Shown here: piece by piece, positions 47,212 through 55,259 of the stretch | Position numbering within the stretch: position 1 is the first letter of the stretch | Layout of the letters: every line of letters begins with the position of its first letter | DNA from: Demequina phytophila | GTDB lineage: Bacteria; Actinomycetota; Actinomycetes; Actinomycetales; Demequinaceae | Assembly (NCBI RefSeq): GCF_000971135.1 | Contig: NZ_BBLW01000005.1 | Span: 1 to 64,000, forward strand | DNA length: 64,000 nt | Reading direction: 5' to 3' | Notes under the pieces: model-generated | The model's input: only the letters and a program-made list of their open reading frames with translations | Told to the model about the DNA's origin: nothing | Database searches by the model: none | Translations under genes and position numbers: made by a program

Positions 47212-48908
47212 GCGTCGTCACCGTGGTGCGCCGCGCCGTCCTGTGGGTGCCGGACTGGCCCGTGGTCGCGGCCATGACGGAGGCGGGGCTCGGCGCGGAC
47301 GTGCCCGCGGCGGTCCTGCACGGGCGCGGGCTGGTCGCGGTCTCCGCCGCGGCGCGTGCCGCCGGGGTCAAGCGCGGCAGCACCAGGCGGCTCGCGCAGC
47401 GCGCCTGTCCCGAGCTCGCGATCCTTCCCCATGACGAGGGACGCGACTCGCGCCTGTTCGAGTCCGTCGCGGCGGCCGCGGAGCACGCCGTCTCCGGGGT
47501 CGAGATCTCCCGGCCGGGCCTCATGATCATCCCCGCGGACGGCGCGGCCCGCTTCCACGGCTCGGAGGAGGCGCTCGCGGAGGCGCTCGTCACCGCGGTC
47601 GCCGAGCAGGCGGGGGTGGAGTGCGCGGTCGGCGCCGCGGACGGGCTGCTCGCCGCGGTGATCGCGGCCCGGTCCGCGGAGCTGGTGCCCGCGGGGACCT
47701 CGCGCGAGTACCTCGCCCCCGCACCCATCGGCGCGCTCGCGCTCGCGGCCATGGAGCGCGTCCAGCGCGAGGAGGTCGAGCGGCTCGCGAGCGTGCTCAC
47801 GCGCCTCGGGATCGTCACACTGGGGGACCTGGCGGCGCTGCCGTTCGCGGACATCCTCGCCCGGTTCGGCCCCGTGGGGGTGTGGGCGCACAGGCTCGCC
47901 TCCGGAGAGGACCTCGCCCCGCCGGTGCTGCGCCGCACCGAGGAGGACATCGCGGTCGAGCACGTGTTCGAGGACCCGGCGGAGCGCATCGAGCAGCTGG
48001 TGCACGTCGCCAAGGAGGCCGCGATCGCGCTCGACCGCGCCCTGCTCGACGCCGGCATGCGCTGCGGGCGGGTGCGGATCACGGCCCGCACGGAGAAGGG
48101 GCAGGACCTCGAGCGGGTGTGGCGCACGGACGTGGGCACCCGCGCCGGCGCGTTCGCGCGGCACATGACGGACCGCGTGCGCTGGCAGCTCGAGGGCTGG
48201 CTGTCGGGCACCGCGGGATCCACCACCGGGGACAAGGGCCCGGAGCCGTCCCCGCTGGTCTCGCTCGGCCTGGTCGCCGAGGACGTGGTCCCGCTCGGCT
48301 CCGAGCAGGCCTACCTGTGGGGCGGGGTGTCGGGCGCGGACTCGCGCGCGCATCGTGCCCTCGAGCGCGTCCAGGGGCTGCTGGGCCTCGAGGGCGTGCT
48401 CGCGGTCGCCGAGCAGGGCGGACGCTCTCCCCGCGACAGGGCGCACCTCGCGCCCTGGGGCCAGGAGGCGCCGCCCGCCCGCGCGATCGCCCACCCGTGG
48501 CCGGGGCGCATCCCCGACCCGCCGCCCGCGACCGTGCCGCCCGTCGCGCGTCCCGCGCTGGTGCTCGACGCGGGAGGCGCCCCCGTCGCCGTGAGCCAGC
48601 GGCTCGCGGTCAGCGCCCCGCCCACGTGGGTGCGGCTCGAGGCGGACCCGTCGGACGAGCGCGCCCGCGCCGCGAACCGCCACCCCTCCTCGGGGCACGT
48701 CGGGCACGTCGACGGCCCCGTGTGGGACCGCCCCCGTCCCGTGGAGTCCTGGGCGGGCCCGTGGCCCGTGTCGGAGCGCTGGTGGTCGGAGGACGCCTCC
48801 CGGCAGGCGTACCTCCAGGTCGCGCTGCGCGACGGCGAGGGCGCCGTCATCGCGGTGCTGCTCGCCTACGGCGGCGGCGAGTGGCGGCTGGAGGCCGTGT
48901 ATGACTGA
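47208..48908 (+). CDS. imuB: ImuB, catalytically inactive Y-family polymerase homologue
   Basis: A 566-residue Y-family-like protein. Where active enzymes have DxD-FFAxVE it has LWVPDWPVVAAM (12-23), and where they have SIDE it reads EISRPGLMII (about 98), so the catalytic carboxylates are missing as in known ImuB proteins. The little-finger and C-terminal region reach residue 566; the end (LLAYGGGEWRLEAVYD) is typical. It links the beta clamp, ImuA' and DnaE2. The ATG overlaps the imuA' stop, and the dnaE2 start lies 8 nt inside its end. Confidence 0.93.
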   Translation: MSVVTVVRRAVLWVPDWPVVAAMTEAGLGADVPAAVLHGRGLVAVSAAARAAGVKRGSTRRLAQRACPELAILPHDEGRDSRLFESVAAAAEHAVSGVEISRPGLMIIPADGAARFHGSEEALAEALVTAVAEQAGVECAVGAADGLLAAVIAARSAELVPAGTSREYLAPAPIGALALAAMERVQREEVERLASVLTRLGIVTLGDLAALPFADILARFGPVGVWAHRLASGEDLAPPVLRRTEEDIAVEHVFEDPAERIEQLVHVAKEAAIALDRALLDAGMRCGRVRITARTEKGQDLERVWRTDVGTRAGAFARHMTDRVRWQLEGWLSGTAGSTTGDKGPEPSPLVSLGLVAEDVVPLGSEQAYLWGGVSGADSRAHRALERVQGLLGLEGVLAVAEQGGRSPRDRAHLAPWGQEAPPARAIAHPWPGRIPDPPPATVPPVARPALVLDAGGAPVAVSQRLAVSAPPTWVRLEADPSDERARAANRHPSSGHVGHVDGPVWDRPRPVESWAGPWPVSERWWSEDASRQAYLQVALRDGEGAVIAVLLAYGGGEWRLEAVYD

Positions 48909-51900
48909 GATCCCCGAGTACGCGGAGCTCCACGCCCACAGCGCCTTCAGCTTCCTCGACGGTGCGAGCCAGCCCGAGGAGATGGCCGCGGAGGCGGGAC
49001 GCCTGGGCCTCAGCGCGCTCGCCATCACCGACCACGACGGCCTCTACGGCGCGGTGCGGTTCGCGGGTGCCGCCAGGGAGATCGGTCTGCCCACGGTGTT
49101 CGGTGCGGAGCTCAGCCTCGCGGCGGACGGCCCCGGCGGGCGCCCGGTGCTCGACCCGCCTACCGGGGTGCCCGACCCGCGCGCCTCCCACCTGGTGGTG
49201 CTCGCGCGCGGTGCCAGCGGCTACTCGCGTCTCAGCCACGCCATCGGCATGGCGCACCTCGCCACCGGGGAGAAGGGCCTCGCCCGCTACACGCTCGAGA
49301 CGCTGGCGGACGCCGGCGGCGGCGACCTCCTGGTCCTCACCGGCTGCCGCAAGGGGGCGGTGCGGTCCGCGCTCGTCGGGCCCGGCGGCGGGGCGCTCGC
49401 CGGCGGGATCTCGCGCGACGGTCACGCCGCCGCTCGGGCGGAGCTCGACCGGCTGGTCGCGCTGTTCGGGCGCGAGGGCGTCGCGGTGGAGATCACGGAC
49501 ACGGGCTCGCCGTTCGACTCCGAGATCAACGCGGCCCTCGCGGATCTCGCCTTCGACACGTCGCTGCCCCTGATCGCCACCACCAACGCGCACTACGCGA
49601 CCCCGCGCGACGCGGACCTCGCCGGCGCCCTCGCCGCGGTCCGCGCCCGCTCCTCGCTCGACGACATGGACGGCTGGCTGCCCGGCTCGCCCGGCCAGCA
49701 CCTCCGCAGCGCGGGGGAGATGGCGTTCCGTCACCGTCGCCACCCGCAGGCCGTCACCACCGCGGCGCGCCTCGCCGCGGAGTGCGCGTTCGACCTCGAC
49801 CTGGTCGCCCCGAACCTGCCGCCGTACCCCGTCCCGCCCGGTCACACCGAGGCCACCTGGCTGCGCGAGCTCACGTACCGCGGCGCGCGCGAGCGCTACG
49901 GTCCGCCCGACGCGGAGCGAGTCAAGGGCGCGTGGGCGCAGATCGAGCACGAGCTCGCCGTCATCGAGGCGCTCGACTTCCCCGGCTACTTCCTCATCGT
50001 CCAGGACATCGTGGCGTTCTGCCGTCGCGCGGACATCCTGTGCCAGGGTCGCGGCTCCGCCGCCAACAGCGCGGTGTGCTTCGCGCTCGGCGTCACCGCG
50101 GTGGACGCGGTGACGCACGGGCTGCTGTTCGAGCGCTTCCTCGCGCCCGAGCGCGACGGGCCGCCGGACATCGACGTGGACATCGAGTCGGATCGCCGCG
50201 AGGAGGTCATCCAGTACGTGTTCTCACGCCACGGGCGCATCAACGCCGCCATGGTCGCGAACGTCATCCAGTACCGGCCGCGCTCGGCCGTGCGCGACGC
50301 CGCGCGGGCGCTCGGCTTCGACGTGGGCCAGCAGGACGCGTGGTCCAAGTCGATCGACCGGTGGAGCGCGCTGCGGGTGCCCGCCGAGAAGCAGGAGGAG
50401 TGGGCGGCCAAGCAGCGCGACGCGATGTGGCCCGAGCCGCCGCCCACCCAGGATCTCGAGCACATCCCGGAGAACGTGCTCGACCTCGCCGACCGGTTCA
50501 TGCGGCTGCCCCGCCACCTGGGCATCCACCCCGGCGGCATGGTGCTGTGCGACCGGCCCGTCATCGACGTGTGCCCCGTCGAGTGGGCGCGCATGCCCGG
50601 CCGCACCGTCCTCCAGTGGGACAAGGACGACTGCGCGGATGCGGGCCTGGTGAAGTTCGACCTGCTCGGCCTGGGGATGCTGTCCGCCCTCAAGTACGCG
50701 TTCCGGTACATGCAGGAGGTGCGCGGGGAGGACCTGGGGCTGCACTCCCTGCCGCAGGAGGACCCGGCCGTCTACGACCTGCTGTGCGCCGCCGACACGG
50801 TCGGCGTGTTCCAGGTGGAGTCGCGTGCCCAGATGGCGACCCTGCCGCGGCTGCGGCCGCGCCGCTTCTACGACATCGTCATCGAGGTCGCGCTCATCCG
50901 TCCGGGCCCCATCCAGGGCGGCTCCGTCCACCCGTACATCAACCGGGCGCGCGGCCGGGAGCCCGTGACGTTCCTCCACCCGCTGCTCGAGAAGTCGCTG
51001 GGCAAGACCCTGGGCGTGCCGCTGTTCCAGGAGCAGCTGATGCAGATGGCGATGGACGCGGCCGGCTTCGACGGCGCCCTCGCGGATCAGCTGCGCCGTG
51101 CCATGGGCTCCAAGCGCAGCCCCGAGCGCATGGAGGCGCTGCGCGCCCGCTTCATGGTGGGCGCGCACGAGCGCGGCATCCCCGCGGACGTCGCCCACCA
51201 GATCTTCGACAAGCTCAAGGCGTTCTCGGACTTCGGCTTCCCCGAGTCGCACTCGTACTCGTTCGCATACCTGGTCTACGCGTCCAGCTGGCTCAAGGTG
51301 CATCGGCCCGCCGCCTTCTACGCGGGCCTGCTCGCGGCGCAGCCCATGGGTTTCTACTCGCCGCAGTCGCTCGCCGCGGACGCCCGCCGCCACGGTCAGG
51401 CGATCCTCCGTCCCTGCGTCGCCCGCTCCGAGGTGCTCGCCCGCGTCGAGGAGCTCGAGACGCCGTTCGCGCCGCCCGAGGAGCGGCGCGAGGAGATGGC
51501 CCGGCTGGTGCGGGTGGACCCGCGGCTCGCCGTCCGCATGGGCCTCGCCGCGGTGCGGGGCCTGGGGGACGATGCCGCGGCGGCCATCGTGGCCGCGCGC
51601 GCCTCACGCCCGTTCGAGTCGCTCCACGACATGGCGCGCCGCGTCCGGATCCGCCCCAAGGGGGTGTCTGGGCAGTCGGGGCTCGCGCCGGAGAAGGGGC
51701 TCACCACCGCGCAGTGGGAGGCGCTCGCCACCGCGGGCGCGCTCGAGAGCTTCGGGGTGACGCGGCGCGAGGCGCTGTGGGCCTCCGGCGTGCTGTCCCG
51801 CGAAGGACCCGACACGCTGCCGGGAACGGTGCCCGGCGCGAAGGCGCCCATGCTGCCCGGCATGAGCGTGGTCGAGGAGGCCGTCGCGGACGTGTCGGCC

Positions 51901-52275
51901 TCGGGGGTGTCGGTCGAGGGCTACCCGACGGCGTTCGTGCGCGAGGGGCTCGACCGGAACGGGGTGCTGCGGGTCGCGGACGTGCTCGCGCACGAGGCCG
52001 AGCGCCGCGTCACCGTCGCCGGCGTGGTCACCCACCGCCAGCGGCCGGGCACCGCGCGCGGCGTCACGTTCATCTCCCTCGAGGACGAGACCGGCTTCCT
52101 CAACGTCATCTGCTCGGTGGGCGTGTGGAAGAGGTTCCAGGCGGTCGCCCGGCGCTCGCCCGCACTCATCATCCGCGGCCGGATCGAGCGCGCGGACGGC
52201 GCCACCAACCTGGTCGCCGAGCACCTGTCGCCGATGTCCCTCAAGGTGCCGTCGCGCAGCCGCGACTTCCGCTGA
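48901..52275 (+). CDS. dnaE2: Error-prone DNA polymerase DnaE2
   Basis: A 1124-residue C-family polymerase. The PHP domain holds ELHAHSAFSFLDGASQPEEM (9-28) and AITDHDG (40s). The palm carries the catalytic acids in PPDIDVDIESDRREEVIQ (about 421-438), followed by the thumb and fingers. A helix-hairpin-helix lies near 880-915 and an OB-fold at the end (TVAGVVTHRQRPGTARGV). It is the mutagenic polymerase of the SOS mutasome. It overlaps imuB by 8 nt and closes the operon. Length fits DnaE2 (about 1050-1130), shorter than replicative DnaE1. Confidence 0.95.
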   Translation: MTEIPEYAELHAHSAFSFLDGASQPEEMAAEAGRLGLSALAITDHDGLYGAVRFAGAAREIGLPTVFGAELSLAADGPGGRPVLDPPTGVPDPRASHLVVLARGASGYSRLSHAIGMAHLATGEKGLARYTLETLADAGGGDLLVLTGCRKGAVRSALVGPGGGALAGGISRDGHAAARAELDRLVALFGREGVAVEITDTGSPFDSEINAALADLAFDTSLPLIATTNAHYATPRDADLAGALAAVRARSSLDDMDGWLPGSPGQHLRSAGEMAFRHRRHPQAVTTAARLAAECAFDLDLVAPNLPPYPVPPGHTEATWLRELTYRGARERYGPPDAERVKGAWAQIEHELAVIEALDFPGYFLIVQDIVAFCRRADILCQGRGSAANSAVCFALGVTAVDAVTHGLLFERFLAPERDGPPDIDVDIESDRREEVIQYVFSRHGRINAAMVANVIQYRPRSAVRDAARALGFDVGQQDAWSKSIDRWSALRVPAEKQEEWAAKQRDAMWPEPPPTQDLEHIPENVLDLADRFMRLPRHLGIHPGGMVLCDRPVIDVCPVEWARMPGRTVLQWDKDDCADAGLVKFDLLGLGMLSALKYAFRYMQEVRGEDLGLHSLPQEDPAVYDLLCAADTVGVFQVESRAQMATLPRLRPRRFYDIVIEVALIRPGPIQGGSVHPYINRARGREPVTFLHPLLEKSLGKTLGVPLFQEQLMQMAMDAAGFDGALADQLRRAMGSKRSPERMEALRARFMVGAHERGIPADVAHQIFDKLKAFSDFGFPESHSYSFAYLVYASSWLKVHRPAAFYAGLLAAQPMGFYSPQSLAADARRHGQAILRPCVARSEVLARVEELETPFAPPEERREEMARLVRVDPRLAVRMGLAAVRGLGDDAAAAIVAARASRPFESLHDMARRVRIRPKGVSGQSGLAPEKGLTTAQWEALATAGALESFGVTRREALWASGVLSREGPDTLPGTVPGAKAPMLPGMSVVEEAVADVSASGVSVEGYPTAFVREGLDRNGVLRVADVLAHEAERRVTVAGVVTHRQRPGTARGVTFISLEDETGFLNVICSVGVWKRFQAVARRSPALIIRGRIERADGATNLVAEHLSPMSLKVPSRSRDFR

Positions 52276-52320
52276 TGCGGTCCGCGTCCGCCCGGAGCAT
52301 GCTGGAGGCGGAGGTGCGGC

Positions 52321-52698
52321 ATGAGCGACGTGACCGCGAGGGCGGGGGCGGGCACGCTCGCGATCACCGGCGGCCTCGACTGGGGGGACGGGCGCACCAC
52401 CGTGGAGACGCGCTTCACCGGCATGCACCTCACCCACCTGGCCATCGCGGGATGCGTGCTCAACGACACGTACCGCGAGGCGGCCGCGCTCGGGATCCAG
52501 GTCGACGGCGTGCGCGTCGAGGTGCGCGGGGCGTTCGACATGGCGGCCGTCACGTTCGGCCCGGTGGACTACACGCTCGTGATCGACGCGCCCGAGCCTC
52601 GTGAACGGATCGCCGAGCTCGAGAGGCGCGTCGAGTCCGTCGCGGAGGTCCCGCAGGCGCTCGCGCGCTCGCTCGCGGTACGCAAGGTCGACGGCTGA
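52321..52698 (+). CDS. OsmC family protein
   Basis: A 125-residue OsmC-like protein: MHLTHLAIAGCVLNDTYREAAALGI (split about 35-59) contains the conserved Gly-Cys, and VDGVRVEVRGAFDM follows. Only this one cysteine of the peroxidase pair of OsmC/Ohr proteins is present, so a thiol peroxidase role is doubtful. The ATG at 52321 follows a GGAGG 8 nt upstream. It lies 45 nt after dnaE2 in the same direction, but no SOS link is evident. Confidence 0.78.
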   Translation: MSDVTARAGAGTLAITGGLDWGDGRTTVETRFTGMHLTHLAIAGCVLNDTYREAAALGIQVDGVRVEVRGAFDMAAVTFGPVDYTLVIDAPEPRERIAELERRVESVAEVPQALARSLAVRKVDG

Positions 52699-52722
52699 CG
52701 GGTGGTGCGGCCGCCGTCCGCG

Positions 52723-53103
52723 CTACGCGACGGCAGATGCCGCGGGCGCCGGGGTGACCAGGTGCCGCACGGTTGCGAGCAGCCACTTCACGCCGATCAC
52801 GGAGGCGAGCGCCACCACGGCGACGGTCGACCCCGTCACGAGCGCCCACACGAGCGCGCCGACCGCGACCACGCTGAGTGCCGCGCCGGCCCGGTGGTAC
52901 CAGCGCTTGCGCGCGGCGTCGGACTCCCACGACTCCGTGGAGCCGCCCGCGCACGCGCCGATCCCGAGCACGAACACCAGCCCCGCCGTGGTGCGGGCCG
53001 AGCCCACGAACGGCCAGTCGAGCCCGTTGACATGCGCCCACGTCAGCGCCGCCGACCCGCCCACGAGGACGGTCGCGAGGACATCCCTGCTCGACGCGAT
53101 CAT
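52723..53103 (-). CDS. Small polytopic membrane protein, unknown function
   Basis: A 126-residue protein with three or four hydrophobic helices (about 5-22, 33-50, 65-85 and 88-110). I do not recognise a family. The ATG at 53103 has AAGGGGG 6 nt upstream. Codon third positions are G/C as in neighbours. It is divergent from the GPGG-type small protein gene. Confidence 0.65.
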   Translation of the reverse strand: MIASSRDVLATVLVGGSAALTWAHVNGLDWPFVGSARTTAGLVFVLGIGACAGGSTESWESDAARKRWYHRAGAALSVVAVGALVWALVTGSTVAVVALASVIGVKWLLATVRHLVTPAPAASAVA

Positions 53104-53210
53104 GATCAACCCCCTTGCCTCGAGCCGTGCTCCGGGGACCTGCTTCCACGCTACGCGCGGGCACCCCTGCCGCGAGGGCCCAAGGTCCCCGACAGCGGCC
53201 CCCGGCCGAA

Positions 53211-53218
53211 GCATCGTC
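53211..53218. repeat. GCATCGTC motif copy in the divergent gap
   Basis: It lies 10 nt upstream of the SigR-like GGGAAT element, in the 207-bp gap between the two small membrane protein genes. Confidence 0.7.
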
Positions 53219-53227
53219 CTACGCGGC

Positions 53228-53259
53228 GGGAATACCTGGGACGTCACCGGAGGTTGACA
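53228..53259 (+). promoter_or_regulatory. Candidate promoter elements of the GPGG protein gene (SigR-like and TTGACA)
   Basis: GGGAAT (53228-53233) and GTT (53253-53255), 19 nt apart, match the SigR/SigH thiol-stress promoter consensus GGGAAT-N18/19-GTT. TTGACA (53254-53259) overlaps it and could be a housekeeping -35, although no good -10 follows. Confidence 0.4.
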
Positions 53260-53310
53260 CAGGCGCAACCCGGGTACGCACGCACATTGAAGAAGAAAGG
53301 CAGCATCGAA

Positions 53311-53454
53311 ATGGAATTCCTCCTGTGGATTCTCGCCGTGATCCTCGTCGTCTTCGGCATCGTCCGGCTCATCCAGAAGCAGATCCTCTGGGGCATCGTG
53401 CTCATCGTCGTCGGACTGCTGGTGGGCCCGGGAGGCGTCAGCATCTTCACATGA
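53311..53454 (+). CDS. GPGG-motif small membrane protein
   Basis: A 47-residue protein of two hydrophobic helices (residues 2-19 and 26-38) with a short QKQ turn, ending GLLVGPGGVSIFT. The GPGG near the C-terminus defines a small actinobacterial family of unknown function. The ATG at 53311 is preceded by AGAAAGG at 10 nt. A hairpin follows the stop directly. It may be controlled by a SigR-like promoter. Confidence 0.75.
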   Translation: MEFLLWILAVILVVFGIVRLIQKQILWGIVLIVVGLLVGPGGVSIFT

Positions 53455-53456
53455 CG

Positions 53457-53486
53457 CGGGATCACTAAGTTTTCTCGGTGATCCGC
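53457..53486. terminator. Hairpin after the GPGG protein gene
   Basis: GGATCAC (53459-53465) and GTGATCC (53478-53484) pair around a T-rich 12-nt loop, just after the stop at 53454. Confidence 0.6.
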
Positions 53487-53569
53487 ACCCCGATGGCAAA
53501 TCGGCGTCTCCGGACCGTGCTACAGTTCTTCTCGCGCTGAGGCGCTCGGAAGAGCATCTCGGACCACCT

Positions 53570-53654
53570 GTCCGGGTGGCGGAATTGGCAGACGCGCTAG
53601 CTTGAGGTGCTAGTGCCCGTATAGGGCGTGGGGGTTCAAGTCCCCCCTCGGACA
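53570..53654 (+). tRNA. tRNA-Leu (anticodon GAG)
   Basis: A class II tRNA of 85 nt. The acceptor stem GTCCGGG pairs with CTCGGAC, the D-arm contains TGGCAGACG, the anticodon loop is CTTGAGGT with GAG (reading CUC and CUU), a long variable arm TGCCCGTATAGGGCG follows, and the T-arm is GGGGGTTCAAGTCCCCC. The 3' CCA is not encoded (ACCG follows). TACAGT at 53521-53526 is a possible -10. A strong hairpin lies 6 nt downstream. Confidence 0.95.
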
Positions 53655-53660
53655 CCGAAC

Positions 53661-53692
53661 AGAAGGCCCCGACCATGAGGTCGGGGCCTTCT
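53661..53692 (+). terminator. Terminator of tRNA-Leu
   Basis: AGAAGGCCCCGACC (53661-53674) and GGTCGGGGCCTTCT (53679-53692) are perfect inverted copies with an ATGA loop. Confidence 0.85.
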
Positions 53693-53811
53693 GCGTTCCC
53701 CCGTGGCGCCACCACGGAGCGTGCCCGTGAGCCGTGCACGAACCGGACGGAACCGCCGATACGATGCGACCAACGCGCCCCACCGGGGCGCCTCGGAGGC
53801 AGGGAGCGCGG

Positions 53812-55212
53812 GTGGCAGGCACGACGACGCGGAAGGCACCGTTGCCGTCCGAGTGGCTGGGCCTCGCCGAGGAGTGGGCCGCGGGCTTCCGCGACTCGCG
53901 TCGCTCGCGCCTGGGAGTCCTCGCGCTCTACCTGGCGGTCGCCGCCGCGATCGTCATCCCCGTGGTCCTCGGACCCGGCACCGCGATGTCGCGCATCGAC
54001 GAACCCACCCACGCCGACTACGCCTGGCGTGCCGCGCACCTCGAGATCCCCTACGCCGGATCGATCATCGCGCCCGAGATCCGCGAGATCTGGGCCTGCG
54101 TGGGGCAGGAGCGCTACGAGCTTCCGGACTGCGGCGCCGATGCCGACGCGTGGGAGTTCCCCTACGAGGGCCAGCAGTACAACTTCTCGCACCCGCCGCT
54201 GTACTACCTCGCCGTGGGCCTGCCCGCACGCGCGGTCGACGCGCTCATCCCCGCGGCCGACTTCGTCACGGCCGCGCGCCTGCTCGGCGTCCTGTGGCTC
54301 GGGCTGGGCATGTTCGTGATGTTCGTGGCGCTGCGCCGCTGGCGCGTGGACCCCGCCGCGGCGATCATCGCCCCCCTGCTCCTGCCCGCATTCCCGCGCG
54401 TCCTCCATGCGGTGACCACGGTCAACCCGGACGCCGCGTCGGTGGTGATCGGCGCATCGGCCGTCTGGCTGGCCGCCCGGATCTTTGTCGACGACGACGC
54501 ACCCTGGTGGCTCGCGGCCCTCCTCGCCGGCGTCGCGGGTATGACCAAGACCATCGCCGCGATCCCGTTCATCGCGCTCGGCGCGCTGCTGACGTTCCGC
54601 ATGCTCCGCGACTGGCGCCGCTCGCGCCCGCGCGGCCACGACCTCGCTATCGTCGGCGGCATGGCCGGTGCGATCCTCGTGCCGTACCTCATGTGGCAGG
54701 GATGGCAGGGGACACGCGGAGACCCGAACTGGCAGAACCCGCTGGTGGGCCTCAACACGCGCGACGTGCTCGGGCTGCCGGGATCCGAGTGGCTCGAGAC
54801 CGCGTTCAGCGGCCTCAACCTCGCCTCGGACTACTACCTTCAGGAGCCGCTCGACGTCGCGATCATGATCTCGTGGACGCGGCTGCTCAACTTCCTCGTG
54901 ATCGGCGCGATCTTCGCCGTGATCGTCGCGTGCGCCAAGGAGCCGGCGCGCCGCGCGCTCGGCTGGATGGTGCTCGCCGGCACCGTCCTGTACCCGACGG
55001 TGGTGCAGATCCAGGCGTACCTCAACACCGCGGTCCCGCAGTACTTCCCCAACGTCACAGGACGGTACGGGCTCGCCCTCATCCCGGGCGCGGTCGCGTG
55101 CATGGTGATCGCGGCCTGGAAGGCGGGCTTCCGGCGGCTCATCTACGTGCTGGCGGTCGCGGGCCTGGTGGTGCTCGGCATCGTGATCGTGAACGGCTGG
55201 CGGGTCATCTAG
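53812..55212 (+). CDS. Polytopic glycosyltransferase-like membrane protein (DUF2142/GT-C type)
   Basis: A 466-residue membrane protein with about ten helices. After helix 1 the extracytoplasmic loop carries RIDEPTHADYAWRAAH, the acidic loop expected for GT-C enzymes, then NFSHPPLYYLAVG, the PPLYY signature of DUF2142/PMT-like proteins. I infer transfer of sugars from lipid carriers to the envelope; the acceptor is unknown. The start is GTG 53812 with AGGGAG 5 nt upstream; in-frame ATGs at 53734 and 53764 lie before or at a TACGAT hexamer (53760). It is monocistronic, next to tRNA-Leu. Confidence 0.78.
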   Translation: MAGTTTRKAPLPSEWLGLAEEWAAGFRDSRRSRLGVLALYLAVAAAIVIPVVLGPGTAMSRIDEPTHADYAWRAAHLEIPYAGSIIAPEIREIWACVGQERYELPDCGADADAWEFPYEGQQYNFSHPPLYYLAVGLPARAVDALIPAADFVTAARLLGVLWLGLGMFVMFVALRRWRVDPAAAIIAPLLLPAFPRVLHAVTTVNPDAASVVIGASAVWLAARIFVDDDAPWWLAALLAGVAGMTKTIAAIPFIALGALLTFRMLRDWRRSRPRGHDLAIVGGMAGAILVPYLMWQGWQGTRGDPNWQNPLVGLNTRDVLGLPGSEWLETAFSGLNLASDYYLQEPLDVAIMISWTRLLNFLVIGAIFAVIVACAKEPARRALGWMVLAGTVLYPTVVQIQAYLNTAVPQYFPNVTGRYGLALIPGAVACMVIAAWKAGFRRLIYVLAVAGLVVLGIVIVNGWRVI

Positions 55213-55216
55213 CCGG

Positions 55217-55224
55217 GACGATGC
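55217..55224. repeat. GACGATGC motif copy between the GT-C-like and M20 genes
   Basis: The copy starts 5 nt after the stop of the membrane protein gene and 24 nt before the -10 of the M20 gene. Confidence 0.75.
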
Positions 55225-55247
55225 AGGGGCCGGGCACGCGGGGCCGC

Positions 55248-55253
55248 TAGCCT
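55248..55253 (+). promoter_or_regulatory. Leaderless-type -10 for the M20 peptidase gene
   Basis: TAGCCT ends 6 nt before the ATG at 55260. Confidence 0.55.
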
Positions 55254-55259
55254 GGCCGC

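Noticed and set aside
53570-55212. tRNA-Leu as an integration site of a mobile island.
   Set aside because: I found no copy of the tRNA 3' end downstream and no integrase; the neighbours look like ordinary chromosome genes.
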